Positions 6,521 through 14,710 are shown, counted from the first letter of the stretch. The stretch: DNA of 22,798 bases from Bacteroides sp. CAG:144 (GCA_000434215.1 HF999710.1:16238-39035); one strand, 5' to 3'. Numbers and translations: made by a program. Notes: generated by a model not told the origin, from the letters alone.

Positions 6521-9163
6521 ATGAGCGACGAAGAGAAAGATAACCTTCTTGACAACCCGTCGGAGCAAGAAACCGACCATATCGAAAGCCATTCTTCCTA
6601 TAAATTACCCGAAGGCGACAAAGCCGATCTCAAATTCCAACTCACGGGTATGTATCAGGACTGGTTTCTCGACTATGCCTCGTACGTTATCCTGCAACGC
6701 GCCGTTCCGCATATCGAAGACGGGCTGAAACCCGTACAGCGACGCATACTCCATGTCATGAAACGCATGGAAGACGGCCGCAACAACAAAGTGGCCAGCA
6801 TTGTAGGCGAAACGATGAAGTTCCACCCGCACGGCGACGCATCGATTTATGAAACTCTGGTAAAACTGGGACAAAAAGAACTGCTCATCGATTGCCAGGG
6901 CAACTGGGGCAATATCCTTACAGGAGCCGGTGCAGCCGCAGGACGGTATATCGAAGCCCGCCTCACCAAATTTGCCCTCGAAACACTTTACAGCCCAAAA
7001 ATCACCGAATGGCGTCCCTCATACGACGGGCGCAACAAAGAGCCGATAACCCTACCCACGAAATTTCCGTTATTACTGGCACAAGGTGTAGAAGGCATAG
7101 CGGTCGGCTTATCGGTAAAAATATTGCCCCATAACTTCAACGAACTTATCGACGCATCGATTTCTTACCTGCAAGGCGAGCCGTTTACCCTTTACCCCGA
7201 TTTCCAAACCGGGGGATTTATCGATGTTGCCCGATACAACGATGGTGAACGCGGCGGCTCAATCAAAGTACGAGCCAAAATCGAAAAAAGAGATCAGCGG
7301 ACTCTCGCCATTACCGAAATTCCCTATGGCAAGACAACACCGGCCATCATCGATTCGATCCTGAAAGCAAATGATAAAGGGAAAATAAAAATACGGAAAA
7401 TCGACGACATCACTGCAGCACAAGCCGAAATACTCGTGCATCTACAAGCCGGTACTTCGTCGGACAAAGCAATCGATGCTCTTTACGCCTTTACCGATTG
7501 TGAGGTCAGCATCTCACCCAACTGCTGCGTGATATGCGACAATAAACCGTTGTTTCTCTCGGTAAGCGAGGTTTTGCGTCGCAACACCGACCGCACCTTG
7601 CATCTGTTGCAGGAAGAATTACGCATACAACGCGGCGAACTGTGCGAATCGTTACATTTCCTCTCCCTTGAAAAAATTTTCATCGAAGAACGGATATATA
7701 AAGACAAGGCATTTGAGGAAAGCCGGACGATGGATGATGCCGTAGCCCATATCGACAGGAGGTTGGAACCGTTCAAAAAAGACTTCCTGCGTGAAATCAA
7801 CCGGGACGACATTCTCAAACTGATGGAGATAAAAATGGCTCGTATCCTGAAATTCAATGCCGATAAAACCAACCAACAGATTGCGGCCATTAAAGGAGAC
7901 ATCGAAGAAATAGACAACAACCTCGCCCATATCGTAGATTACACGATACGCTGGTACCGTCATCTGAAAGAGAAATACGGCGCAGCTTATCCCCGCCGGA
8001 CGGTAATACGGGGATTCGATGCCATCGAAGCTACCAAGGTCGTAGAAGCCAACGAAAAGCTATACATCAACAGAGATGAAGGATTTATCGGCACCGGACT
8101 GAAACGGGACGAATTTGTATGCAACTGTTCCGACATCGACGATATCATCATTTTCTACAAAGACGGCAAATACAAAGTCGTAAAAGTCTGTGAAAAAATG
8201 TTCGTCGGGAAAAACATTCTTTACCTGAACGTGTTCAAACGGAATGATACCCGCACCATTTACAACGTCATTTACAGAAACGGTAAAGAAGGGCTACACT
8301 ATATGAAACGATTTGCTGTTACCGGTGTTACCCGCGACAAAGAATACGACCTCACACAAGGTGCTCCGGGCTCGAAAATCGCATGGTTCAGTGCCAACCC
8401 TAACGGCGAAGCCGAAATATTGAAAATTGTTTTCAAGCCCAAACCCCGCCTGAAAACGCCGTTCATCGAAAAAGATTTCAGCAGTATCGCCATCAAAGGT
8501 CGCCAATCGATGGGAAATATCGTAACACACAACGAGATACACCGCATTTCCCTAAAAGAGCGCGGAGGGTCTACCCTCGGAGGACGACAAGTATGGTTCG
8601 ACCACGATGTACTACGACTCAATTACGATGGACGCGGCGAATATCTCGGTGAATTTCACAACGACGAGCAAATTCTTGTCATTCTCAAAAACGGGATTTT
8701 CTACACGACATCTTTCGACGCCGGCAACCACTATGACCCCGATATTCTGCGCATTGAAAAATTCATGCCTCAGCGGTGTTGGACGGCAGCGCTCTTCGAT
8801 GCCGATCAAGGATACCCGTATTTGAAACGTTTTCAGTTCGAATCCTCTCCCAAAAAGCAAAGTTTCTTGGGAGAAAATCCCGAATCGCAATTGATACTGC
8901 TTTCGTCCGAGGCCTATGCCCGCATCGAAGTGAAATTCGGAGGCAACGACGCTTTCCGCGACCCGTTGATCCTCGAAGCGGCCGATTTTATAGGATTGAA
9001 AAGTTTTCGGGCGAAAGGGAAACGTATCACGACTTTTACAGTCGAAAGCATCTCCGAACTGGAACCGCTGCGTCATGAGGAACCCGAAACAGAACAACCG
9101 CAAGAAGAAGAGAAGCCACAAATCTCGGAACCGGACGAAAACGGACAGAGACCGCTATTCTAA
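6521..9163 (+). CDS. parC: DNA topoisomerase IV subunit A
   Basis: The 880-residue protein is a type IIA topoisomerase A subunit, which cuts and rejoins DNA to unlink replicated chromosomes in complex with ParE, not encoded here. The winged-helix region carries the sequence around HPHGDASIYET (102-112). The catalytic tyrosine is Tyr143 in AAGRYIEARL. The tower and coiled-coil gate cover about 200-480, and a shortened beta-pinwheel C-terminal domain covers about 500-850. The GyrA-box QRRGGKG, which marks gyrase A, is not seen, so ParC is preferred over GyrA. The protein ends in an acidic, proline-rich tail (from about residue 848). At the position matching E. coli GyrA Ser83 the residue is Ala107; the acidic partner Glu111 is present. 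The gene leads a plus-strand unit, with the next start 18 bases on. Confidence 0.94.
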   Translation: MSDEEKDNLLDNPSEQETDHIESHSSYKLPEGDKADLKFQLTGMYQDWFLDYASYVILQRAVPHIEDGLKPVQRRILHVMKRMEDGRNNKVASIVGETMKFHPHGDASIYETLVKLGQKELLIDCQGNWGNILTGAGAAAGRYIEARLTKFALETLYSPKITEWRPSYDGRNKEPITLPTKFPLLLAQGVEGIAVGLSVKILPHNFNELIDASISYLQGEPFTLYPDFQTGGFIDVARYNDGERGGSIKVRAKIEKRDQRTLAITEIPYGKTTPAIIDSILKANDKGKIKIRKIDDITAAQAEILVHLQAGTSSDKAIDALYAFTDCEVSISPNCCVICDNKPLFLSVSEVLRRNTDRTLHLLQEELRIQRGELCESLHFLSLEKIFIEERIYKDKAFEESRTMDDAVAHIDRRLEPFKKDFLREINRDDILKLMEIKMARILKFNADKTNQQIAAIKGDIEEIDNNLAHIVDYTIRWYRHLKEKYGAAYPRRTVIRGFDAIEATKVVEANEKLYINRDEGFIGTGLKRDEFVCNCSDIDDIIIFYKDGKYKVVKVCEKMFVGKNILYLNVFKRNDTRTIYNVIYRNGKEGLHYMKRFAVTGVTRDKEYDLTQGAPGSKIAWFSANPNGEAEILKIVFKPKPRLKTPFIEKDFSSIAIKGRQSMGNIVTHNEIHRISLKERGGSTLGGRQVWFDHDVLRLNYDGRGEYLGEFHNDEQILVILKNGIFYTTSFDAGNHYDPDILRIEKFMPQRCWTAALFDADQGYPYLKRFQFESSPKKQSFLGENPESQLILLSSEAYARIEVKFGGNDAFRDPLILEAADFIGLKSFRAKGKRITTFTVESISELEPLRHEEPETEQPQEEEKPQISEPDENGQRPLF

Positions 9164-9181
9164 CAAACAAACACAGTTGCA

Positions 9182-10069
9182 ATGACAGGTACGCCCGAAC
9201 GACGATCAAAGAGAAATATTTCTCTCATACTCCTGTTTCTTTTCGGGACGGCTGGCATCTCGGCTGTGTGCGCTCAAAAAATAACAACGGTAGAAACACA
9301 AAACGCAAACCGACCGGCATTCGTCTCGACAGCACTCACGATAGGCAGAGGAACATTACACGACGATTATCTCTCCATAAGCAATTACCGAGGGTATGAG
9401 TTGGGCATCATGCACGAGCGATTGCGCGTTCTGCCTTTCGGAAACGGGAAGTGGATAATGCGCCATCGTATCGATGCATATGCAGCCAATTCATTCAGCG
9501 CGTCGGGTAACGGGCATCTCATCTCGGCCATGTTGGATTACAGTTACGGACAACTCTATACATACAGGTTTCCCTGCGGTCTCGTTTGGCGGACGGGCGG
9601 GGAAATCGAACTTTCGGGCGGAGTCCTTTATAACCCGAGAAACTCCAACAACCCGGCAGCGGCCAAAACATCAATCGCTCTCGGATTTGCAGAAATGCTC
9701 ACCTATACGCTACATATCGGGCACTTCCCTATCACACTTCGCTACCAACTCTCACTGCCCGTTTTGGGAGTGTTTTTCTCACCGGCTTTCGGAGAAAGCT
9801 ATTACGAAATATTTTACCTGAGAAACCATTCCGGCATCGTCAAATTCGGCTCTTGGCACAACCGTTTCGATATGAACAACCTGTTGACCGTCGAAATCCC
9901 CATAGGGCGTAGTGCACTACGGTTGGGGTACGACAATCGTATCCGTTCCAGCCGGGCCAGTCATCTCGACTACTTCCACTATTCCAACGCTTTTGTCATC
10001 GGCATAGCCACACCTATTTCCAAGAGGAAAAATATTTCGGAAAGGACATCTATCTCTGCTTTCTATTGA
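9182..10069 (+). CDS. DUF3316-type exported protein, probable outer-membrane barrel
   Basis: The 295-residue protein has a basic N-terminus, a hydrophobic stretch (about 13-29) and a likely signal peptidase I site at CAQ (30-32). The mature part is made of alternating aromatic and polar segments, such as YGQLYTYRFPCGLVWRTGGE, typical of outer-membrane beta strands. The segment WHNRFDMNNLLTVEIPIG (about 231-248), followed by LRLGYDNRIRSS, matches what I recall of DUF3316, a family of unknown function found in Bacteroidetes. A barrel fold is inference. The gene starts 18 bases after parC and ends 7 bases before the S41 peptidase lipoprotein, so the two exported products are probably cotranscribed. 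No Shine-Dalgarno precedes the ATG; an A-rich stretch does. Confidence 0.72.
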   Translation: MTGTPERRSKRNISLILLFLFGTAGISAVCAQKITTVETQNANRPAFVSTALTIGRGTLHDDYLSISNYRGYELGIMHERLRVLPFGNGKWIMRHRIDAYAANSFSASGNGHLISAMLDYSYGQLYTYRFPCGLVWRTGGEIELSGGVLYNPRNSNNPAAAKTSIALGFAEMLTYTLHIGHFPITLRYQLSLPVLGVFFSPAFGESYYEIFYLRNHSGIVKFGSWHNRFDMNNLLTVEIPIGRSALRLGYDNRIRSSRASHLDYFHYSNAFVIGIATPISKRKNISERTSISAFY

Positions 10070-10076
10070 TTATGAT

Positions 10077-11114
10077 ATGAATCGGCTACGCGACATAAAA
10101 ACAAAAACCATATTGGCGATAAGTCTGATTATCGCCGGCCTGACATCTTGTTCTCCCGAAGAAGAGTTCCCGCAAACCCCATACGGAAACTTCGATGCGC
10201 TGTGGACTATTCTTGACCAGCGATACTGCTTCTTCGCATATAAAAATATCGATTGGAACAATGTCTATACAACTTATCGGGCACGTCTCGACAATGATAT
10301 GAACGCACAGGAGTTATTCGGCGTACTGGCCGAAATGCTTGCCGAATTAAAGGACGGACACGTCAATCTTTCTTCGTCATTCGATGTGGCCCGATATTGG
10401 GATTGGTTCGAAGATTATCCGGCCAACTTCGATAAAAATCTCATCATGCAACACTATCTGCATCAACCCGATTACCAGATTGCTTCGAGCCTCTACTACC
10501 GTATGCTCGACGACTGCAACATCGGATATATCTATTACGAAAGTTTTTCCGAGAAAATAGGCGACGGGAATCTCGACGAAGTTCTATTGGCTTTCTCTTC
10601 TTGCGACGGATTAATTATTGATGTCAGAGATAACGGAGGCGGCCAATTATCGACCGTACAACAATTAGCCTCCCGTTTCACCACAGAAGATTTTACGAGT
10701 GGATATATACGTCACAAAACAGGACCGGGACATAACGACTTTTCGGACTTTTACCCCATCACCCAAGAAACTGCTGAGTCAAATCGTATACATTTCGCCA
10801 AACCGGTTGCTATTCTTACCAATCGAAAATGTTACAGCGCAACAAATGATTTCGTATCGGTAATGAGCAATCTGCCGCAAGTCTGCATCATCGGTGATTG
10901 TACAGGGGGAGGCAGCGGACTGCCGTTTTCTTCGGAATTGCCAAACGGATGGGTTATCCGTTTTTCGGCATCACCGATTTACAATACACAGAAAGAGCAT
11001 ACCGAATTCGGTATTGAACCAGATATTCACGTTGAACTCACCCAAGAAGATATTTCCAACGGATTCGATACAATCATCGAACGAGCGAAGAAATGGATTC
11101 TCTCGGGTATATAA
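10077..11114 (+). CDS. S41-family peptidase lipoprotein
   Basis: The 345-residue protein has a signal peptide and a lipobox LTSC with the lipid cysteine at Cys25, followed by SPEEE, an acidic run that may direct it to the outer membrane or cell surface. An N-terminal helical part contains LKDGHVNL (91-98, His95). The S41 core includes GLIIDVRDNGGGQ (178-190) and NRKCYSATNDF (249-259), where Ser254 is the likely nucleophile. The lysine that would pair with it in CtpA-type enzymes is replaced by glycine near residue 279 (GDCTGGGSG). The active site is therefore more like the tricorn branch, with His95 a candidate partner. No PDZ domain is obvious between them. The substrate is unknown. It starts 7 bases after the DUF3316 gene. 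Confidence 0.88.
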   Translation: MNRLRDIKTKTILAISLIIAGLTSCSPEEEFPQTPYGNFDALWTILDQRYCFFAYKNIDWNNVYTTYRARLDNDMNAQELFGVLAEMLAELKDGHVNLSSSFDVARYWDWFEDYPANFDKNLIMQHYLHQPDYQIASSLYYRMLDDCNIGYIYYESFSEKIGDGNLDEVLLAFSSCDGLIIDVRDNGGGQLSTVQQLASRFTTEDFTSGYIRHKTGPGHNDFSDFYPITQETAESNRIHFAKPVAILTNRKCYSATNDFVSVMSNLPQVCIIGDCTGGGSGLPFSSELPNGWVIRFSASPIYNTQKEHTEFGIEPDIHVELTQEDISNGFDTIIERAKKWILSGI

Positions 11115-11474
11115 CGAAAGCCAGCCCGAGAAAAGTATTCAACAATTGTTTCGGTCATTCCTGCAACCGTTGAAAAAAAAAGAATCTCTTACCTCGTCCT
11201 GATATATCGAACGAAAGAGATGCCTGACGAAGAAATTTCACAACCTCTATACCTCGCACCACTCGACTGCATGGAGAAATAATTTCCAACGTTTCTGTTT
11301 TTACAGACTGTATACCGCGCGACAATTTCAATCCGGAATGGTATTCTGCACGCAATGACAAATTTTCTCTTAGATGCCAACAAAACAATCCTGCCGAACC
11401 TATTGAAAGGACTTTCGACAGTAATATTTCACTATCAATTCAATAGCATTTATCATTTCACGTAAAAAACAAAA
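11115..11474. other. 360-base stretch with no assignable gene
   Basis: This stretch lies between the convergent S41 peptidase gene and the rplQ end of the ribosomal operon. On the minus strand a frame stays open from about 11445 to 11155 (an ATG gives 77 codons, 11388-11155), but it ends through a run of nine T-encoded phenylalanine positions and I recognise no family. On the plus strand short frames with protein-like composition are broken by stops. It could be a decayed gene or plain spacer. I see no tRNA, CRISPR or insertion-sequence ends in it. Confidence 0.5.
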
Positions 11475-11518
11475 ATAAAAAAACGAGTATCGGATATATC
11501 CGATACTCGTTTTTTTAT
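11475..11518. terminator. bidirectional terminator, perfect 44-bp palindrome
   Basis: The sequence is a perfect inverted repeat centred between 11496 and 11497. Its core is ACGAGTATCGGAT and the complement, flanked by A7 on the left and T7 on the right. Either strand therefore gives a stable hairpin followed by a T tract. It lies 17 bases beyond the rplQ stop on one side and 360 bases beyond the S41 peptidase on the other. It can thus end the long ribosomal operon and stop readthrough from the parC unit. Confidence 0.9.
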
Positions 11519-11535
11519 AGAAAAGTTCTGTAAAA

Positions 11536-12033
11536 TTACTTCTCAGCAGGAGTTTCTGCGGCAGGTGCTTCCGTTGCAGGAGCCTCGGTAGCAGGAACTG
11601 CTTCTGCGGCCACGGCGCTCTTTTTCGAACGACGGGTACGGGTTTTCTTGACAGCTTTTTCTTTGAGCATGTTTTCATTATAATCAACAAGCTCAATAAA
11701 GCAAGTCTTGGCATTGTCACCCAAACGGTTACCGGTTTTGAGAATACGGGTATAACCTCCGGGACGATCGGCTACTTTCTCGGCAATATTTTTGAAAAGC
11801 TCGGTTACGGCTTCTTTGCTTTGCAGGTAGCTGAATACGACACGACGCGAAGCGGTGGTGTCTTCTTTAGAACGGTTGATCAGAGGCTCAACATATACTC
11901 TCAAAGCTTTGGCTTTGGCCAAAGTGGTGAAGATTCTTTTGTGGAGAATCAACGAAGTCGCCATGTTGGAAAGCATAGCATCTCTGTGAGATTTCGTGCG
12001 TCCTAAGTGGTTGAATTTCTTATTGTGTCTCAT
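11536..12033 (-). CDS. rplQ: 50S ribosomal protein L17 with C-terminal tail
   Basis: L17 sits near the peptide exit tunnel of the large subunit. The first 120 residues match the family ([20 protein letters not shown]; then [19 protein letters not shown] at 90-108). At 165 residues it is longer than the roughly 120-130 of typical L17. The extra part is a basic cluster (125-139) followed by an Ala/Pro/Glu/Thr-rich run in which ATEAP repeats (about 148-165). The tail is probably disordered. It is the last gene of the ribosomal cluster: rpoA ends 5 bases upstream and the terminator palindrome follows. Confidence 0.97.
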   Translation of the reverse strand: MRHNKKFNHLGRTKSHRDAMLSNMATSLILHKRIFTTLAKAKALRVYVEPLINRSKEDTTASRRVVFSYLQSKEAVTELFKNIAEKVADRPGGYTRILKTGNRLGDNAKTCFIELVDYNENMLKEKAVKKTRTRRSKKSAVAAEAVPATEAPATEAPAAETPAEK

Positions 12034-12038
12034 CGTTA

Positions 12039-13031
12039 TTACTCTTTATCTAATTTATACTTCGAGATATCCATTCCGAACGAAAGGTTGAGGCCAGCCA
12101 ACAACTCATCGAGTTCGGTGAGCGATTTACGCCCGAAATTGCGGAACTTCAACAAGTCGGTCTTATTGAATACGACCAGCTCTCCAAGAGTTTCCACATC
12201 TGCCGATTTGAGGCAATTCAATGCGCGAACCGAAAGGTCCATGTCAACGAGCTTGGTTTTGAGCAATTGGCGCATATGTAATACCTCTTCATCGAACTCT
12301 TCATTTCCATCAACATCGGTCGTTTCGAGAGTAATTTTCTCATCGGAGAACAACATGAAGTGATGAATCAAGATTTTGGCAGCTTCTTTCAAAGCATCTT
12401 TCGGATGGATAGATCCGTCGGTGGTAATTTCGAGAATCAGTTTTTCGTAGTCGGTTTTCTGCTCGACACGGAAGTTATCCTGAATGTATTTTACATTGCG
12501 GATAGGCGTAAAAATCGAATCGATGGCAATCACATCGACAGGGTCTCCGGCATTACGGTTCTCTTCTGCCGGAACGTAACCTCGGCCTTTATTGATATTG
12601 ATTTCGATTTGGAAATTTGCGCTTTCGTCCATGTGGCAGATCACCAAGTCGGGATTCAGCACTTCAAATCCGGTAAGGTGTTTACCTATATCTCCGGCTT
12701 TGAACACATCGGTTCCCGATACCGAAATCGTTACTTTCTCAGTCTCGATTTCTTCCACGATTTGTTTGAATCTCACCTTTTTGAGGTTGAGAATAATGTT
12801 GGTTACATCTTCGATGACACCGGGTATGGTCGAGAACTCGTGCTCCACACCGCTGATGCGAATCGATGTAATGGCAAAGCCTTCAAGGGAGTTGAGGAGG
12901 ATACGGCGCAACGCGTTACCGATGGTAACGGCGTAGCCCGGCTCCAAGGGACGGAATTCGAATTTACCGAAAAACGCGTCGGCCTCGAGCATGAGGACTT
13001 TATCGGGTTTCTGAAATGCTAATATCGCCAT
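12039..13031 (-). CDS. rpoA: RNA polymerase alpha subunit
   Basis: The 330-residue alpha subunit starts core polymerase assembly as a dimer and contacts promoter DNA and activators. The N-terminal dimerisation domain covers about 1-232, with [20 protein letters not shown] at 27-46. An acidic linker (about 236-250) joins it to the C-terminal domain (about 255-320). There [11 protein letters not shown] (268-278) and [10 protein letters not shown] (298-307) keep the residues known in E. coli to touch UP elements and regulators: Arg269, Asn272 and Cys273, then Gly300, Lys302, Ser303 and Glu306. It lies 10 bases after rpsD and 5 before rplQ, the usual alpha-operon order. Confidence 0.98.
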   Translation of the reverse strand: MAILAFQKPDKVLMLEADAFFGKFEFRPLEPGYAVTIGNALRRILLNSLEGFAITSIRISGVEHEFSTIPGVIEDVTNIILNLKKVRFKQIVEEIETEKVTISVSGTDVFKAGDIGKHLTGFEVLNPDLVICHMDESANFQIEININKGRGYVPAEENRNAGDPVDVIAIDSIFTPIRNVKYIQDNFRVEQKTDYEKLILEITTDGSIHPKDALKEAAKILIHHFMLFSDEKITLETTDVDGNEEFDEEVLHMRQLLKTKLVDMDLSVRALNCLKSADVETLGELVVFNKTDLLKFRNFGRKSLTELDELLAGLNLSFGMDISKYKLDKE

Positions 13032-13041
13032 GGACTAATTA

Positions 13042-13647
13042 TTATTTAGAGTACAACTCAACGATCAACTGTTCTTTGATATTCTCGGGAATATCTTCAC
13101 GTTCGGGCATATGCAGGAATTTGCCGCCTTTGATGTTTTCGTCCCACTCTATCCAGGGATATTTACTGTGATTGAATCCCGAAAGGGTATCACCGATAAC
13201 TTCCAACGATTTCGATTTTTCGCGAACGGCGACAATTTGGCCGGGGCGAACCGAATATGAGGGAACATTCACCACTTTACCATCGACAGTGATGTGGCGA
13301 TGCGAAACCATCTGACGAGCAGCTGCACGCGTAGGTGCTATACCCATGCGATATACGACATTGTCGAGACGGGCTTCGAGGAGTTGCAACAATACGACAC
13401 CCGTAATACCTTTGGTACGCGAAGCTTTCTCAAAGAGGATACGGAATTGTCTTTCGAGTACGCCGTAAGTATATTTGGCTTTTTGTTTCTCCCGAAGCTG
13501 GATACCGTACTCCGAGGTTTTTCTTCTTTTATTTACACCGTGTTGTCCCGGGGGATAGTTCTTTTTGGAAAGTACTTTATCGGGTCCGAAAATAGGCTCA
13601 CCAAATTTACGGGCAATCTTTGTTTTAGGTCCGGTATATCTTGCCAT
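13042..13647 (-). CDS. rpsD: 30S ribosomal protein S4
   Basis: S4 is a primary 16S rRNA binder that nucleates 30S assembly, and in several bacteria it represses its own mRNA. The 201 residues show [18 protein letters not shown] at the start and an S4 RNA-binding domain at about 90-155 ([20 protein letters not shown]). The N-terminal zinc-finger cysteines of some S4 proteins are absent, so this is the zinc-free form. The gene lies 119 bases downstream of rpsK, by far the largest gap in the cluster, which holds a candidate promoter and leader structures. rpoA follows after 10 bases. Confidence 0.98.
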   Translation of the reverse strand: MARYTGPKTKIARKFGEPIFGPDKVLSKKNYPPGQHGVNKRRKTSEYGIQLREKQKAKYTYGVLERQFRILFEKASRTKGITGVVLLQLLEARLDNVVYRMGIAPTRAAARQMVSHRHITVDGKVVNVPSYSVRPGQIVAVREKSKSLEVIGDTLSGFNHSKYPWIEWDENIKGGKFLHMPEREDIPENIKEQLIVELYSK

Positions 13648-13679
13648 TTTAGTAGATTTTTAAATTTTATATTGTTGTG

Positions 13680-13727
13680 AATCGCAATAGGTGCAGCCGC
13701 GATTGCAGAGAGGATTTGATTGCAATC
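13680..13727 (-). promoter_or_regulatory. structured rpsD leader, candidate S4 autoregulatory site
   Basis: The 119-base gap before rpsD contains several overlapping pairings. AATCGC (13680-13685) is complementary to GCGATT (13699-13704) across 13 bases. GCAAT (13684-13688) is complementary to ATTGC (13702-13706). GATTGCAATC (13718-13727) is its own palindrome. These stems exclude one another, as in a switching leader. S4 is known to control its own expression through leader structures in other phyla; whether it does so here is inference. Confidence 0.35.
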
Positions 13728-13753
13728 TTATTCACCGCCTGTGACTCGACAAG
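13723..13753 (-). promoter_or_regulatory. candidate internal promoter upstream of rpsD
   Basis: On the minus strand CTTG (13750-13753) lies 19 bases upstream of TAAGATTG (13723-13730). These resemble the Bacteroidetes -33 (TTTG) and -7 (TAnnTTTG) elements with one mismatch each. Transcription would start near 13716 and feed rpsD, rpoA and rplQ with a leader of about 70 bases. Confidence 0.35.
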
Positions 13754-13766
13754 GTTTAAGAGTGAA

Positions 13767-14156
13767 TTATACTCTACGTCTTTTAGGAGGACGACAACCG
13801 TTATGGGGCAGCGGCGTAACGTCGATAATCTCGGTTACTTCGATACCTGCGCCATGCACGGTGCGGATTGCCGATTCACGACCGTTTCCGGGGCCTTTTA
13901 CATATGCCTTTACTTTTCTCAAGCCAAGGTCAAAGGCAACTTTTGCACAATCCTGAGCAGCCATTTGGGCGGCATAGGGAGTGTTTTTCTTCGATCCTCT
14001 GAAGCCCATTTTTCCGGCCGACGACCACGAAATAACTTGTCCTTCGGCATTGGCAAGGGCTACAATGATGTTGTTGAACGAAGAGTGTACGTGCAGTTGG
14101 CCCATGGCTTCAACTTTGACGTTTCTCTTCTTAGCTGCGACTGTCTTTTTTGCCAT
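13767..14156 (-). CDS. rpsK: 30S ribosomal protein S11
   Basis: S11 forms part of the 30S platform near the mRNA exit. The 129 residues match the family throughout: [18 protein letters not shown] (23-40), [20 protein letters not shown] (about 44-63), [18 protein letters not shown] (88-105) and the basic C-terminal end [11 protein letters not shown]. The length is normal. It lies 9 bases after rpsM. The 119-base leader of rpsD follows its stop codon. Confidence 0.98.
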   Translation of the reverse strand: MAKKTVAAKKRNVKVEAMGQLHVHSSFNNIIVALANAEGQVISWSSAGKMGFRGSKKNTPYAAQMAAQDCAKVAFDLGLRKVKAYVKGPGNGRESAIRTVHGAGIEVTEIIDVTPLPHNGCRPPKRRRV

Positions 14157-14165
14157 ACTTATTTA

Positions 14166-14546
14166 TTATTTAGTAGCTTTTTTCTTATTTGCAACGGTTT
14201 TTTTCTTGCCTTTGCGGGTACGGGCATTATTTTTGGTGCTTTGACCGCGCACGGGGAGGCCGTTACGGTGGCGTACGCCACGATAACAACCGATATCCAT
14301 AAGGCGTTTGATATTGAGCTGAACTTCCGAACGGAGATCTCCCTCTACTTTGAATTCTGCGCCGATGATTTCACGCACTTTGGCAGCCTGATCATCATTC
14401 CAGTCTTTAACTTTGATATCTTTGTCAATGCCGGCTTTTGCCAAAATGGTATTTGCCGCACTGCGACCTATTCCGTAAATATAGGTCAAGGCGATTTCAC
14501 CTCTTTTGTTTTGGGGCAGGTCAACACCTACTATTCTTATTGCCAT
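14166..14546 (-). CDS. rpsM: 30S ribosomal protein S13
   Basis: S13 lies in the head of the small subunit and bridges to the large subunit and P-site tRNA. The 126 residues begin [20 protein letters not shown] and contain the helix-two-turn-helix part ([19 protein letters not shown], 23-41). The signature [20 protein letters not shown] spans about 86-105. A lysine-rich tail follows. In E. coli this gene leads the alpha operon. Here it is 34 bases after rpmJ, with a promoter-like TATTTTTG in that gap, and 9 bases before rpsK. Confidence 0.98.
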   Translation of the reverse strand: MAIRIVGVDLPQNKRGEIALTYIYGIGRSAANTILAKAGIDKDIKVKDWNDDQAAKVREIIGAEFKVEGDLRSEVQLNIKRLMDIGCYRGVRHRNGLPVRGQSTKNNARTRKGKKKTVANKKKATK

Positions 14547-14566
14547 ATAGTCGTAGAATTAGTGTG

Positions 14567-14574
14567 CAAAAATA
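14567..14574 (-). promoter_or_regulatory. promoter-like -7 element before rpsM
   Basis: On the minus strand TATTTTTG matches TAnnTTTG exactly, about 20 bases upstream of the rpsM start codon. No TTG is present at the expected -33 distance, which falls in the rpmJ coding sequence. In AT-rich DNA such a match can be chance. If real, it would give the alpha group (rpsM to rplQ) an entry of its own. Confidence 0.22.
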
Positions 14575-14580
14575 ATAAAA

Positions 14581-14697
14581 TTATCCTTGACGTTGTTTAT
14601 ACTTGGGATTTTTCTTGTTAATAACATACAAGCGGCCCTTTCTTCTTACGATTTTACAGTCGGGCGTACGCTTCTTCAATGATGCTTTTACTTTCAT
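14581..14697 (-). CDS. rpmJ: 50S ribosomal protein L36, zinc-free form
   Basis: This 38-residue protein was found by translating the gap between infA and rpsM. It begins [20 protein letters not shown] and ends NPKYKQRQG, matching L36 along its length. L36 helps fold domains of 23S rRNA in the large subunit. The zinc ligands of the common form (Cys11, Cys14, Cys27 and His33, approximately) are reduced to a single cysteine, Cys14, with Thr, Asn and Tyr at the other places, so it should not bind zinc. It lies 13 bases after infA and 34 before rpsM. Confidence 0.96.
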   Translation of the reverse strand: MKVKASLKKRTPDCKIVRRKGRLYVINKKNPKYKQRQG

Positions 14698-14710
14698 ATC
14701 GCGGTATTTT

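Noticed and set aside
13677..14621. A 314-codon plus-strand frame opposite rpsK and rpsM
   Set aside because: It is antisense to two fully conserved ribosomal proteins and to the intergenic leader, with no recognisable domain.
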